From assembly GCF_015832195.1 (NCBI RefSeq), contig NC_052046.1:30842911-30906910 (forward strand): 64,000 bases of DNA, read 5' to 3'. Shown here in pieces: positions 36,801 through 51,800 of the stretch; within the stretch, counting starts at the first letter, position 1; each line of letters starts with the position of its first letter. A program made the position numbers and the translations under genes. Below the pieces are notes generated by a model that worked only from the letters and a program-made list of their open reading frames with translations, was not told the origin of the DNA and made no database searches. The DNA comes from Motacilla alba alba (taxonomy: Eukaryota > Chordata > Aves > Passeriformes > Motacillidae).

Positions 36801-39800
36801 GTAAATTAGAAGGACTGGTTTTGTTTTCAGTGGACAAATTACTTCAGTAATTTAATTTGGATTCTATTGCCTCTTTAATCAGCTGTGATGGCTCCAGTGT
36901 AGGCTGGTCCAGACATTTCCATCCAATTCACTCCTTTCAATAATACACGGACCTTAATACAGCACTTTCATTTTTTTCTTCCTCCTCTTTCAGCAATTAC
37001 CAATCAGCTGACTGTTCACATCAAAAGAATTTGTGAGACATTTTGGAGGTGAATGCAAATAAGATAGAAACAAACACTTCCCACATTTTTCCCTCTCTAA
37101 AAGCCTCATGTTTCAAATAGCTTTGCCCAAGACTGCCTGGCACCACCACCAGAGCTTCACGGCCCATCCAGCCAGAGCCTTTACTCACTTGGAGCCAAGG
37201 ACCAGCTGCGTGCACACCCCGCTCTCCTTCACCCATCCGCAGTACGGGTCCCTGGATGCTATGCAGGCTCTGGGGAGAGAAGAGCACAAGGAGGCATTCA
37301 GGAGTGCTCCAGCTTGCCCACTGCCCAGGCCTTTGACAGTCACCACAAAACACATACTTTTTGCATTTGCCGTGACGCTCACAGCGTCCCAGGGGAACCC
37401 TGATGACACATGTGGAAAAGGCGACGTACAGGGCGCTGCTGGGCTTGTCAAGCTGCATGGCCATGATCCGCTTGTCCTCCATGCCATCGTAGCTGCACCT
37501 GATTTTGATAAAAGTTGGAATGTTGTTACAAGTGGGCTCTACTGGGAAGCCAGGGGAAACCTTAATTGTCCCCCAGGCTGAAAAAATAAAATCACAAAAA
37601 TCTCCCATCAAAAAATCCATAAGAAAGGTAGAATTTAACAAGTCAAGGAAATAAGAACACAAAATAGCCACTAAAAATACTGACAGACATATAAACAAGT
37701 ATTAAAAATGCATGGGATAGTTAAGAATTTGGGAGTGACAGCACACCAGACAAGCTTCCAATGGCCCTTCATTTTTGTGTTTATTCTTCTCCAGCACTCA
37801 AAGTAGCTGAAATTTCTGCATGATTATGGCTCACTTCAAAGCCCCCTTAGGCATATTTGAGGAAGACTGAAACGTGGAAAATTTCCCTTGGAGAGTAGCT
37901 TGCTGCCTGTTGAGTTATTTGAAGAGGAATCAGGGTTTTTTATAGGATTAGAAAATTAATCTTCCTTTCCAGAACTTCACTTTTAATTATCCATCAGCTG
38001 CTGCATAGGATGGGCTATTTTCTACACAGACTGAATAAAAAAATCTTATTGCAATGTAGAGATTGATAAGCAGACATCCCCTCCCTAAACAATTTAAAAT
38101 TACCAAAAAATCTTGGCTTCTCTAACCACTTCCGTTTCCATGGGACAAATTATTCTCTGGGAAATCAGAAGTTCAAAGTCACCCATACATGAGTACAAAG
38201 AATCAGATACACACTTTTCAGGATTGTAAACATTGATCTCCTCCAGGAAAAGGCTGTCATTTAGGAAGCCAGTGTTTCCTGTCCGTGCCAAGAACTTCAG
38301 GATGATTCCCTTCTCTGACCCCAGGAAAACCACGGTATAGTTCTGATATGGCCCAGCAGCAGAGTCAACAGCAATTTTGGTCAGGCGATATCTAAAACAA
38401 TAGAGCATTTTCACAGACAAATCACAAACATAATCAAAAAATTGTCATTTATTTAATCACTTTCTTCACGTCAGATAAGTGTATGGTAGATTTCTAGCAA
38501 TCATAAAACACATTTAAGCACTTTTCCTACCAGATTGTAAATCAATACAGACTACTGTAACAATTTGGCTCTCCGGATGTCGGGGAATTTTCATGTGTTT
38601 GCGTACCCACACATTCAATAGCCAGCAGAAGTGTCCAGAAGTTCAGAAGTGTCTAGAAGTTCAGAAAGCTGAAGGGGTGCTAGGAGCCTGAGGGCATTTA
38701 GGAATTATCCTTCCAAAAGCCTGGTGATTTCTTCAGACAGGGATAGAGAATCAATACAGTGAATTGTTCTCAAAATTTCAAGCTCTGCCACATTAAAAGC
38801 AGCTGAACAAAGTTCAACTTTTTTGTCAGGAAAAGCTGTGTAAGGAAAAGCAGGATTAAGATGCTAAACATCATTTTACCTCACTAAAAATAATCACACG
38901 ACCACCACCAAGCAAGTTCAGCAGTGAGGTGAAATCAAATCTTGGGATGACACAATTTATTGAAAACAAGTATACTGGTGGTTTGGTATCAGTTGGATGG
39001 TACTGCCTATCAAAGGGAAGCACTCTGTGGAGCTTGCTACTCTAGTCTTTGGTTGGAGGCACAGAACCTGACAGAAAAACCAGACATAAGATATGTTACA
39101 GAAGCGAAGTCAGATCCTTCCACAGAGCTAAGTGCCCAATGCAATATTCTCCCTTTGTTCAGGGCAAGAGAGGAAAATACAGCAAAAGTTATTCACATTA
39201 TTCTGTTCACTGCTGCAGGGTAGATAAGTAGTATAATGACCACAGCAGAGAGTGGGAATGTATTTTGATAGGAAGGGGATGGTGTATTTAACACTTGATG
39301 GTTTATGATTCTTTGTTCAATCTGTTATTATTTTTTTCTTGTTGCCATAGAAAGGATGCAGATTATGCGATTACTTCTGCCCTGTACACTTCTGCAAACA
39401 TTAAAGCTTAACAGTACATAACCTGGCAGACATCTACATATCCTGCAAACATATCCTGACAGACATGTTTGTATCCTGTGTACATATTCCTGAGTTGTCT
39501 GCTGATCCTTGCCTGAAGTTTTTACTGAGCCGTCTCAAACATGGACCTGTAAGCCAAAAGGCGATTAAACCTTTCCCGCACAGCATTTCCTACAACATCC
39601 GGTTTCAGCACAGCACTGTTGGAAAAGACTGAGGTCTTTCCTATCTTGAAAGCTCCTCAGGGAGTTCCGTAGCATCTGCTCAGTTCTGCCACCATCCCTA
39701 GCTGGATTCATGCCCAGGACACCGAAGACATGTACAGAGTTGGAGGGTATTTGAAACAAGGCTATTAGCACAACTTGACAGCTACAATGCGGATAGGAGC

Positions 39801-42800
39801 TCACTTGGTGCACGTACCTGACCATTGTTCTCAGAAACCAGGGCCGGTTGACAATGGAAGGTACAGCCTCGTCCATTAGTGGATGTGTTTTGATGAAGTT
39901 CAGAGTATCATCTGGGAACTCATTAGATGTTACATATTTTTCTAATGATGTAGAGCCAGCACAGCAACCAGGCCTATATAAAACAAGACATTAAAGCCAG
40001 AAAACTCATTTGACATAGAGGGCAAACTTCCTTTTGTGATGAAGCTCTCACTGAAATATGATGTGCTTTACAGGAGTTTAATTTGGCAAAAGATTGATAA
40101 GTATGGTGGACTTGTTCAGCACCTCAAGGGAAGCCTAAAATCCTGCTCTGTCCTCCATTCAAAAGGACTTCATGTGTCACATATGAGCACAAAGTCATTT
40201 TTTCATCAGGAGCACTACACACACAGTTTTGTAATTTATCCATTCATATGGAATGTAATCACAGCATGTGTGCATTTGGCTTGATGCTTCCCAATTGCAC
40301 AGGTGTTTTCTGATCTGTAACTTGCCTAATTGACTGCTCTCTCCTGGAATAAAAGAAGTCCCTATAATACAGTAGGAAGTTATTTTTTTTCACAGGTATA
40401 ACACAAATGCTACTTTTAGTCACATCTGATAGGAAACAGACTATTGAAGAAGACGAACCGAATAGCATCCATGTAAACATTGGTTTTACCTTTTGTTCAA
40501 TTTGATGATTTAAGAATGGTAGCTCATTGAGAAATTTCACTGAAAAGTTATCTGCCATTCTTTAGAAACTTAAATGCAAATCTGCTCATGCTGTTTCTAA
40601 AATCTAACTGCTCCTAAGACATAGTGCAATCTTCTTGCCTGGACAGGCCATCTCTCAAAGAATCAGCAAAATGTTTTGCTTGTTAATATCGTGTAGGTCA
40701 TTTTCTTTAATAAAGGCCCATTTGATCCCATTTTCTAGAGCACTGTGATTCTTCAAACCTTTGGGCCAGTATGAGATGGGAAGATGAAAGATGGACCACT
40801 CACTCATAAACACATTGCATCATCCAATTTTCATCTACTCTGTTGTAAGTAAAGGCATTGACATCAAGAGTAATGTCAGCTTGAACAAAATACAGGACTG
40901 GTCCTATCATCTGTGTTGCTCAGATTTAGATAAATATTCAAATATTAGGTAAATAAATCTTGTGTGGGAAGGTAGCATAGGACTCGAAGGAATTAGCTGT
41001 GTCAACAAGTCTGGTCCCACAAGAGCTGAGCAAGGAACATTACATGCAGACCATGCATACTCTTGCCTCCTCATATCCAAAATACTTTAGCTGTCTTGTA
41101 ATTGCATGTAGAACAAGCAACAGATGGAGAGAAGGAAAAATCAAGGGCATGACTGGTTTCATAGGTCCTTACAAGGGCATTGACCCACGAGACAACATTC
41201 CCAGAGAACTCGAGGGAACAGCCTGGCACCTTCTGGCACCATGGTGTCTATGGTTTCTGTGTATCTAATCTAATCTGGAGGCCTATTTACTCCTAAATCC
41301 TAATAGCATGATTGGATTAATCCTGTTTTAATCTCAAAACTGGTTTAGTCGAGTCAACATAAATCCCAGCAAACCTGCTGTCTGGCCAAACAAGGAAGTG
41401 ACACTTCAGAAGAGTTCTAGTAGTTTTCTGAGTAATGTTAGGATCAATAGGGGTAGTAATGTTTCTGCATCATACTAAGAAACTCAGATAAAAATGACCT
41501 TATTTCAAAGGTGCCTGTCATGTACTTCAGCATGAGCTAGAAGAAATGATTTTTTTCTGTTAAGCAGATTGATGGCTAAATATTACATGAAGCACCGTTC
41601 ACAATTTGCTTCACATTATGTCCTTCAGGCTTAGAAAGAGCAATATTATCCCATCTTCATCATAAAAGTTAGCCTGCTATTGGCTCATCCCAAACTCGTA
41701 ACACAACTTTCTGTTCTTCTTTCCCACTCTCTCCTTCTTCTTCTCCCCTTCTCTGCCAATATATCTCAGTAAGGTCCAAACAAATAACCTTGGAGTCATC
41801 ATGCAGCCTTGCACCCCCAAGGCAGACCATTGCGTCAACAACTTCTTGCAGTGTTTGAAACACTGCAAAATGAAGGAGAAAATCCTGCAACACTGCTAGA
41901 AGCTGCATTACTAAGGCTCAGACTGAAAATAGACACAGAATTTACCAGATTTTCAAGTCACCTCCAAGCTCTTCTCTTGAATGAAAACTTCAGACTACAG
42001 ACAGCACAGTAATACTACACTTGGCAAATCCAAAACATGATGGATTAGGCAGAAGCTCAGTGTCCAACATGGAGCTTCATAAACTCATAGAATATCATAA
42101 CCCACAAAGATCACTGAAGTCCAGCTCACACAGTCCAGTGCCCCCACACACGACACCCCAAGAATCACACCATGTGCCCGAGAGTGTTGTCCAAAAGCTT
42201 CTTGAGCTCTGTCAGACCGGTGCTGTGACCACTTCCCTGGAGCCCAAGTTCCAGTGCCAAACCACTTCCCTGGGAGAAGAACCTTTTCCTAATGTCCAAC
42301 CTAAACCTCCCCTGACACAACTTCAGGTCATTCCCATGTGTCCTGTCACTGGTAACCACAGAGAAGATATCAGTGTCTGCCCCTCCTCTTTCCCTCATGA
42401 AGAAGTTGTAGACGGTGATAAGGTCTCCCCTCAAGTCTCCTTTTCTTCAAGCAAGCCAAATGGCCTCAGCTACCCCTTACATGGTTTTCTCTCTAAGCCC
42501 TTCAACATCTTTGTAGCCCTCCTTTGGATACTCCCAACAGCTTTATATTCTTCTTATACTGAGGTGTTCAACACTGCACTGAGTACTTCAGATATTTTTT
42601 TCTTTTGAAATTATTTAAGCTATCACAAGCAATGTAAAACATGCAATGGAGGGGTAAAGCTTAAGTGAGATAAATGAATTTGATTTATCTATATGCATCT
42701 CAATATCTCACAGCAAAATGCCATTGGTGTCAATGAGTTAACAAGTGTCTGTCAACAGCAACTTGTTTGAAATGGTACTTGTAAGAAATATGAAGAATGT

Positions 42801-45800
42801 AGTAGAGGAGATGCATGCAAACATGTGGAAGTGGGGAAAACCATAGGAGGAATGAGGTAAACTGAATCTTCAGTTTGGGAGAATGCTCTTTTTTGGTCTC
42901 CATAAATCATCCACTGTGGTGCTTAAACTGCGTGTTAATCATAGAACACAAAATTGCAGAACTGATGCTTTGTAATGAGATTTATCTGTTACTGAACCAA
43001 TTTGTAATCACTGTGTAACTCACACCACTCTTAAGTGATTATTCTGATCAAGTGGATCTGATGCTGGCCTGATATATGTTACACAAATCTCATTTAAGTG
43101 GAAAAATCTCTATTGCATAGTTTAAATCCAAATTCATCTCAACTTCTATTTTATTGTTTCAACATGTATAATTGTATCTGCACCTTACAAGGCTGTTCAA
43201 AATATTAAAAACCCTCTGTAGCCTGCATGAAGGAACAGAACAATATCACTATACTGGAAACATACCTGGGCTTGGGCACTCGTTCGTCAGGAACTGGTGT
43301 CCATGTGGAGTCTGGAGACTTCTGTTCTTTGAATCTCCCAGTAAATACATTGGCAATGTCAAGCATGTCATAGGCACAGACTGCAGAGCCAGGGATGCTG
43401 CAAAGTGACATTTCCCAGAAATTGTTATTCATTCTGTAGTTATGCATAAAACCTTGAGCAAAAAATAAGCTCTATAGAACCCTTCCTTTACTCAATACTG
43501 AACTCTGAATCTGGTATTAACAGGAAAAGCCAGCCCCATGGAAAAGCCTGAATACCAATCAGCAGGCAGCTCCTGCCAAGAGAATTTTATTCAAAGCTTC
43601 TACAGAAAGAAGTAATTGCAATAATCTTGAAGAAGGGAAAGATTGGTGAAACTTTGGCTATCACTGGCAATGCACAAGGAGTAATGGCCAGTGTCATTCA
43701 GAACCGATTACTTGGACATTTAAAGTTTTCTAAGTCATAATATCTCTCAGTATCAATTCTTGTAGTCTCTGCCATGCCTCAAAATGCACATTGCAGGTAA
43801 TTCAGAAGTTGGTTCTAATCAAAATGGAAGTGTGCTGCAATGTGCCATTTACCTGGCTTTTACATGTAATTTGTTCATGCTCCTACAGTCTGATATCCAC
43901 AAGGTGTTCCCAATGAAAAGGAGTTAACTATTCTCAGGAGTTTGCTCTACTCAATAAAATGTAAAGAGCTTATAGAAACAAATTTAACATTATTTTAAGA
44001 GCATAACATTGCAAATTTCAGCCTTTTGGATCCTTGAATGCAACTGCACAACAGCATGTCCACACATAGTTAATTTCTTACCTTCATACTTTCTGAAAGG
44101 CGTACGGGTTTAGCATGATCACTCACTTGGAAGAATGAAATATTCATTTATCTCCTATTTTTTTATTTTGTACATGAACTACTGTATTTGTGTCTGACTC
44201 CTACCACTTGATTTTATTGGGTAAATAGCATGAACCCAGTTGGCTGAGGCTTTCAATCCTGTTCTTAGCTAGTAGGTTATTATACATCAAAGAAAAAAAA
44301 TGTAGGAACGATAATACTGTTACAGAGGATTAAGCTAAACTCGTAAAAGTATAAAAATTGACAGAAAAACAACCATTTGAATAGTAAACAATTTCAAAAT
44401 GCTTTTTACTGAAGAAAAACAACAAGTTGAGAGACAGTACAGTAGTTTATTTTGATCTGCACAGATTTATCTTTCTACAGAGAAGGAAACTTCAAAGCTC
44501 AATATTAATGAGATTCTGCACACCAGGAGTTTTAAATGGAGGCAGCCATGTTGATGTAAGAGATGGTCAAGGGTGTATTTGGCCAAGCAGAGGACCTCAT
44601 CCTAAAAGATAGCTCAAGATTCACTCCAGCTAGAATATTTTAAACATTGCTGAATTAAGTCCTAAAGACAAAAAACCAACCATAAAATCTTGAGGTGTGT
44701 TACACACAACTACAAGTGCCCAATACACAACTACACATGGATGGAAGCATTGCTGTGCTCAAAGGACTGCAACACCTTTTACTCGTGAGGGTGGCAGATT
44801 ACAGGTCTGTAGTATGATGCAGTGGGAAGGATGGAGCACTGTGGGTCACAGCCAAGGGAGTCCAGGCCACCTCTAAACTACTGGACTACAACTTAACACT
44901 AGCTTCTACCTGAGTGACCTCTGATTAGACTGAGGAATCTCTTCTACTTCAGTCAAGAAGGAAACTTTGTTCTAGAGACCAAAGGTATTTGTTTCAACCT
45001 TTCTTTAGTGGAGGAGGAATGAGAGATGCATTTATGCCAGAAGTAGGTTTCATAGAACTACAGAATCACAGAATATCTTGAACTGGAAGTGACTCACAAG
45101 GATCATTGAAGTTCAATCCTCCTGCACAGGACATCCCAAGAATCACACCATGTGCCTGAGAGCATTGTCCAGATGGTCCTTGATGTCTGTCAGGCTTGGT
45201 AACTTCCCTGGGGAGCCCGCTCCAGTGCCCAACCACCCTCTGGGTGAAGGTGATATTTTTTCTAACATTCAACCTAAACCTCTATGACTCAGCTTCCTCG
45301 AATGCTCTTACAGGCCATCAGAGGGCAGAGATTGGTGCTTGCCCCTCCTCTTCACCTCATGAGGAAGCTCTGAACTGCTGTGAGGTCTTCCCTCAGTCTC
45401 CTCTCCTCCAGGCTGAACAAGCCAAGTGGCCTCGTTCACTCCTCATATGGCTTCCCCTCAAGTCCTCCTCCACCTTCATTGCTTCCTTCTAATATTGTGG
45501 TACCCAAAACTGCCACCAGCACTCGAGGTGAGGTTGCTCCAGTGCAGAGCAGAGTGGGACAATTCCCTCCCTTGCTTGGCTGGAGATGCTGTGCCTGATG
45601 CCCCCCAGGACACACTTAGCCCTCCTGGCTTCCAAGTCTGCTAATAAGCTGTGTTCAAGAATATGCACCTTCCTGTCATCTTCCATGTCCGGCAAAACCT
45701 GCGGCCTATAAAACAGTATTTTATTTTTTAAACCAAGTGCTTAGATTCTAAAATGCAAGACTTAAGGAAAAGAATTATTCATGATGCACCAAGGAAATAC

Positions 45801-48800
45801 TAGCAGAGTAGGAGTACAATCTCAATTTTGAGATAATTGCAAGATACAATCTATTTTTTGATGTTTAATCTCTATTTATTCACCTGTTTTTATTAAACCA
45901 GATTGCATGAAAAGAGATCACCTTAATTTAAGCTTGTATTCCCTATTGGTGGAATAATTATTCCATTGCAGTTCCTATTGTTTTGATGTCAAAAGCAGTG
46001 ATTTTACATTACAGGGCCAGGCTTACTCTCATTTGAAGTCAGTTCTGTGAATGACCTTACTGAGGTCAGGCTTTGACAAGGGGTGGCAAGGGTATAGAGA
46101 AACTAAATGAATTTCAACAATTAAATTCCTCTTTTAGCCCAAATGTTACTCTGCGAAACTGCGATGTATTTGTTAATTAGAAAGCTACTATTTTTTTAAC
46201 TTCTTTGGGAGTTCTCAATAATTAGATACAGTTACTGTTCTAATAACTTCCAGAGAAACACGCTAAAATGTGTTACAGTAATAAAATCTCTACAGATAAA
46301 TTGATGGTTTTGGATAACCACGCAAACAATGAAATAGGTGTTCTGGGGACCCTTCTTCCCAGCTAGCAAGACCTTGATTCTCCCAGGAGAGTCATAGGGC
46401 AGCAGGGCCAACGCAGGGTCAAAGATCATTGCAAGAGTCACCAGGGATGCATAAAACAAAAAGAAGGAGATAACATGGTTCTTGGAGGTTTAGCTACAGA
46501 CAGGACAGACAGTGCTTTCTTTGTGAGAAAAAAAATACTGTATTGTCTCTTTGGAATAATATTCTGCAAGTTACACATTGCAACACTTCTTGGTGGCAGG
46601 TGTGAACTATTCCTTTGTAAAGAAAAGTATGTCCGAGGAATGCGTCCGGATAGTAAATTGCTGAAAACCACCCTAAGTTATCAGGTATGAAGTAAGCAAT
46701 GCCAGGGTGCCTTAAAATTGAACACAAATTATCGGTAAGTGCAGGATACATAATAATTATGTTGTACCAGCAATCACTTCTTATGCTTGCATAAAGTAAA
46801 AAGGAACTGCAGTGAAAAGCAAAACATAAAGGAAGTAGAAGGTAAAAGATTATTGTGGCTATTACCTATTATATGGAGTGGAGAATGTTGCTAAAACAAC
46901 ATCCCGGCCATTGAAATGGATAACATCTGTAACTGACTGCAGTATGTTAAAGTAGAAGTGTGAGTCGCCAGGAACTGAGCAGTTCAACCGAGCCTTGAGA
47001 AAGGAAGTCCACTGTTTTTCCAGCACTCTCTGAGATCCTCCCATGTCATTTTTGCAAACCTGGGCCACCCTTGGGAAAACTACCTGGAAGGAATAGAGCA
47101 AAAATAATGGAGAAAATTAAATGTTTGCTTGCCCTAAAGTCTTCATTGGAGTACTGCTTTTAAAACATTTGGAATAACACAGCAAGGTGCTTAATTTAAT
47201 ACCACTTTTCTAAAATCTGTGACAAATAAGAAACAGAGAAAAATTAAGCTTCGGAACAGTGTGCTATGAAAGATAAGACTGTGGCATTTACTACACAGCC
47301 ATAAATCCTTCAGGAGATCTGTTCCCAACCCATATAAAACTCGTTTCCATACAGACTGCTTAGCTTTCTATTTCCCCAAACAAAAGCACATTTCATATTC
47401 ACAGTCCCTGCAACCCACACTGCTGCTCCGATTCTTGTGTTTTCAGCACTTAAAAACTATGCAAATCTTGCTGGGCTTTTATTCCTGATGTCCACCTTTG
47501 TGACCTTGGTCAGCTTTTCTAACTGCTTAGTCAGAAAGCTATTGTGAAACTAGCAAAAATGCAGAAAGTGTTTAATTATTCTTTGCAGAATGGCAGAGCA
47601 CAAAATTCCTACCCGTGTTTACTCAGCATCCTAATTCATATTTCTTACAGAAAAATTTCTTCCTGCTTTGGAATCTGTTTTTAACAATTATCTACTGTGT
47701 TGAACTAACTACATTAGCCTTGTGCTATCTATAATTTCAGAAAAGAAACTCTAGCATATACCATCACTGTAAGAAACTACACATTTTCCTTTCAAGACAG
47801 AGCAATGTTTCACTCCAGCCAACCTTTTGGCTTGAGCAATAGGAATCTTCTCAAAATGCTGACCTTGTCGTCATGATTTATGGTTCTCATTTCAAGGTCA
47901 CTTGTAACAGCATTGGTCCAAGAATAGCATAAATTTTCCTCCTCCTCAATCTGACAAAGTCATTCAAGGCAATGTTTTTGCCCTTACCTTTCCCATGCTG
48001 TTGTATTCCACTGCTATTTCCCGGAAGAAGAAGTATATGTAATTGCCATAGTCAACTGCCTGAACAAAGTACGGCTCTAGAAAAAAAACAGCAACCCAAG
48101 ACACCTGATTTAGGCACCACGTACAGAATACAGAATGCAACGAAAAGCCAAACATATTCACACTTAACATCCAGACGTGAAATGTCTGTGCAAACTTGAC
48201 CAGTTTTCAGAATAAACAAGTCACTGCTGCAGAAGAATCACTGTCTGGGGACAGGAGAGCTGGGAACAAGTCTGTACAATATCATGGCAGGGTAGTTAAG
48301 TCTCTGCCACTAATATGTCTGCCCTGCATGGAGTAAGAGGAAAGGTAAACAGGCATTTATAACTGCATGTCTGAGGGGTCCAAGCAGTGCTCTTTATGGC
48401 ATGCAGGCTGTGAGTTGAGGGAATAACAAACCACGTAACTGTTTCTGCCTACACGTGTCTGTAGCAGCAAGCAAAGTGGGACAGCTAAAGTTGACACCTG
48501 GCAAAACATTTCTGCATGCAGAAAAAGACTTGAAACTATGGCTTTGCTCTCTGTTAAAATCACTCCAAATGCTAACAATTCTCAACACCTACATGAAGCT
48601 AAACAGCACAATCCTTAACAATGAGGGCATTCAGAGCACAAAAATTGCCTAATTCAATGGCAGCAGTACAATCCTTAAGAATTGTAACAGAAAGGCTTTG
48701 TGCAATATTCCCATAATTTTAGTTTCATTAATGAATCTTAGCATTACAGGACAAATCTTCTATACTTCATAAAGCCTTGATTGTTACCTAACAGTGCTGT

Positions 48801-51800
48801 GGCAGGAATATTTTCAAACACAGCCCAAGCACACAGAGCCCTGCAAGCTCCAGCTTTTCCATCCAACAGACGAAACTGGTGGATTTCAGCTTGCAAAGCT
48901 CACTGATATATTCTGATCAACCCAGCTCACAGCTTCTGTCAAATCCAGTAACTTGGGGTCAGGAGAGGAGTGAAAGAGATAAACAGATCAGAGTAAGCAA
49001 GAGATGTAATCTACTTCCTTCTTTCTGCCAGAAAGCATTGGTGAAATGAAATGACAAATAGATCTGTCAGAAATCCAAGACTCTCATCAGAGATGCTGCT
49101 TTTTTTGCCTTGTTTGTTTATCTACCTTTCAACCACTTGGAGTCATGTTTAACTGTCCGCAGGGTTGGGCTGTCTCCCAGGCTCCGGTATATGACCGCGT
49201 CTATCGCAAGGAAGTCGGTCACTGTGGCAGAATACAGCTTTCCCTCTGGGGAGGAAGGAAAGAAGAAACAAGGCAGGAGGACCATTAGAAATAGTACAAT
49301 TTCTTCTTCTCTCACCAGTCGGATGAGAAGGGGAAACAAAACCATCACAGTCTCCTTAGGAACACCGAAGGAAAGAAAAAATCCAGCTAGGTAAATGGAA
49401 CTGAGTACTGAATAAGCAACTCACCGCTTTGCAGAATGGTAATTTCAGAGGGATGCTGTGGAAGAAAATAACCTTATGGAATAATTCTTCTTCAGTTTAG
49501 CTATGTCATACTGAACTCCCTATCCAGTCACGTGTCACTAGTTCAATGCTCAGAAATTCTGCTTAGGTATGGCAACAAAACAAATATAACAGAACTGCTA
49601 GTTTTAACTGGGAGTGCAAACCAGACAGGGCTTGAAGACTGTCAGCTAATTGATGCTTATTGTGGGAACTCAGGACTCTCCTCTGGGTGCCCTGGATGGC
49701 CAGAGCCGCTGGCAGGGGGCTCTGAGACCCTGGCATGCAGCCAAAGACACACGTGGGGTTTTGATCTTAGCCCATGGAGCAAATTACCAACTCTGTATGA
49801 AGAATTACAAGCCACACACACACAAGTTTAGATAGCATAGTAGAAGTAATCATGAAGTGGAAGGAAGGATTTTTGAGTGCTGTACAGGGGGGTTTTAAGC
49901 CTTGTACGCAGGGGTCCAAGTTTTGTACATGGGGGTCAAGAGTTCTAAGATGGAGGGATTTGGGTGTGCTCTGTACTCTTCTTTCTCCTTCCTAACCTCC
50001 ATGTCTTTGGTGACGTTGGCACTCACAGATTGGTTTAGAGTAGAAAGTCACCATTCAATATAGATAGTAGGTATTGGAGAAAAAGTATAAACATCTAACA
50101 CATAATGTATGATATAAAAGATGGCACCAGCCCCCTGGGAGGGCAGTGTGCCTTTGTCTGAGCTGCTGAACGGGCCACAGCAGTTCAGGAGAAGAATCTT
50201 TTAGATAACCAACAATAAACTACCTTGAGAACAGACAACAGAAGACTACTGAGTCTTTCTTCGAAGGCACGGGTTGGAGGAGGGACTTTTCCATCTTTTG
50301 GGGTCACCTCAATCCGGGGGTGAAACCCCACATCTTATGAAAATTTCTACCCTTGAGAGCACTTCTGCTCTGCCGAAGATCATTAACAAAAAATTAAATA
50401 ATATGCTGGGAGCCCTGCTGAAACAGGAATGAAAAAAGATGGAGGAGGATTGCCCATCAATATTTCTTTTCTAGCATGCATTTTAGGCATTTCCCATATG
50501 AATTATGCATTCCTCTCTCTCAAAGAATGGAGGACAAGTGATAAGAAAGGGCCTACAAAATGGCACCCCAAGGACAACCAAAACATACAAAACTATAAGG
50601 ACATAAAACCACAAGGTTCAGCAACATTTTAAAATTTTATTTATTATCTACATTGTTTGCAGGTCATGGTAACTGCACAGGACTGTTTTCATGTGTGAGA
50701 TAGATCTTGGAAAATGATGTCTGCTGGAAGCACAAGTGGTCCAGCATGAGCACACAAAATTGTTTCTCTATTGTGTCTGCATAAAAATCAGAATTACCTA
50801 CATCTTGTTTGACAGAGATTATATTGGTGCCTTGAAGGTACCAGCACTGAGGACATTCCCAGGACAAAGCAGAGAGGCTTCTATTGGTCAAGCTCTCCTC
50901 ATGATACTTTCAGACTTAGTTTGAGACTTAAACGGAATCTCATTGATGCATACAACTATCTCAAGGGCCGTTGCCAGGAGGAGATTGCTAGAGTCTATTC
51001 AGTGGTGTCCTGCTCCGGGACGAAGAGCAGTGGCCATAAAGTAAAGCTCAAGAGCTTTCCTCAGCATGAGAAGAGCTTTACATTGAAGATGGTAGAGTAC
51101 TGTAACAGCCTTCCCCTGGAGGTCTCCCTCTCCGGAGGCATTCAGACACCATCTGGGCACATTCCTGTGTCCTTGCTGTAGGTGACCCTGCCTTGGCAGG
51201 GCGGGTTGGGCTGGATGATTTCCAGAGCTCCCTTCCAACCCTAGAAACTCTGTGAATCTGTGAATTTCAGCTCCAAATTTAAAATTTGGACTGTTTTTTA
51301 TTAGCAGTACTGTATGCTTTTTTCTGACTCATGCAATTCTTGTCCTTATTTGGCTACTTAAGAATGATCATTTTTTCTTAGCAAAACAGAAAAAATAATT
51401 ACTGCATGTGCCCTCCTCCCCAATTTAAAATAGAATAAAAATCTCAATTGTTTAGATATGAATGTCTGAACTCATGTTTATACAACCACACTCTTATTTT
51501 CTTTCCTGCCAAGTTACGGTGACCAGCTACAATTCACACATATCAGCTGTAATAGCTACAGTCTGCAAGAAGAACCATACTCATGTAAGTGCATCCAACA
51601 AACTCAGATGACTTGGATTAGTGCCCTAAACTGTTCTGAAACTGCTTTTCATTGCACTCTGAAAAGTTAGCATGGGTATCAATATGTAAGACACATATAA
51701 CAGTGATTTTCTGAAGCTAGCAGATTTACGAGGCATATTCTACAAATCTTTATTTGAACTGTATCAAATTTATTCTGAATCACCATGAAGGAGTATGATC

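Larger units (their letters stand above)
37499..39817 (-). other. Two SEMA6A introns flanking the 177-nt exon
   Basis: The introns are 37499-38214 and 38392-39817. The only structure I see is an 18-bp two-copy tandem repeat at 38626-38661 (CAGAAGTGTCCAGAAGTT, second copy with TAG for CAG). The remainder is unique sequence. Confidence 0.75.

Noticed and set aside
37021..37698. 225-codon minus-strand open frame as a separate gene
   Set aside because: Its middle is the SEMA6A exon 37358-37498. The remainder is intron sequence and the PSI exon read out of frame.
42021..42608. 195-codon plus-strand open frame
   Set aside because: It lies antisense over a CR1 3' portion, and the reverse strand follows the CR1 consensus.
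49661..50332. Full provirus at this site
   Set aside because: Only one LTR is present between the target duplications, with no internal gag, pol or env sequence.
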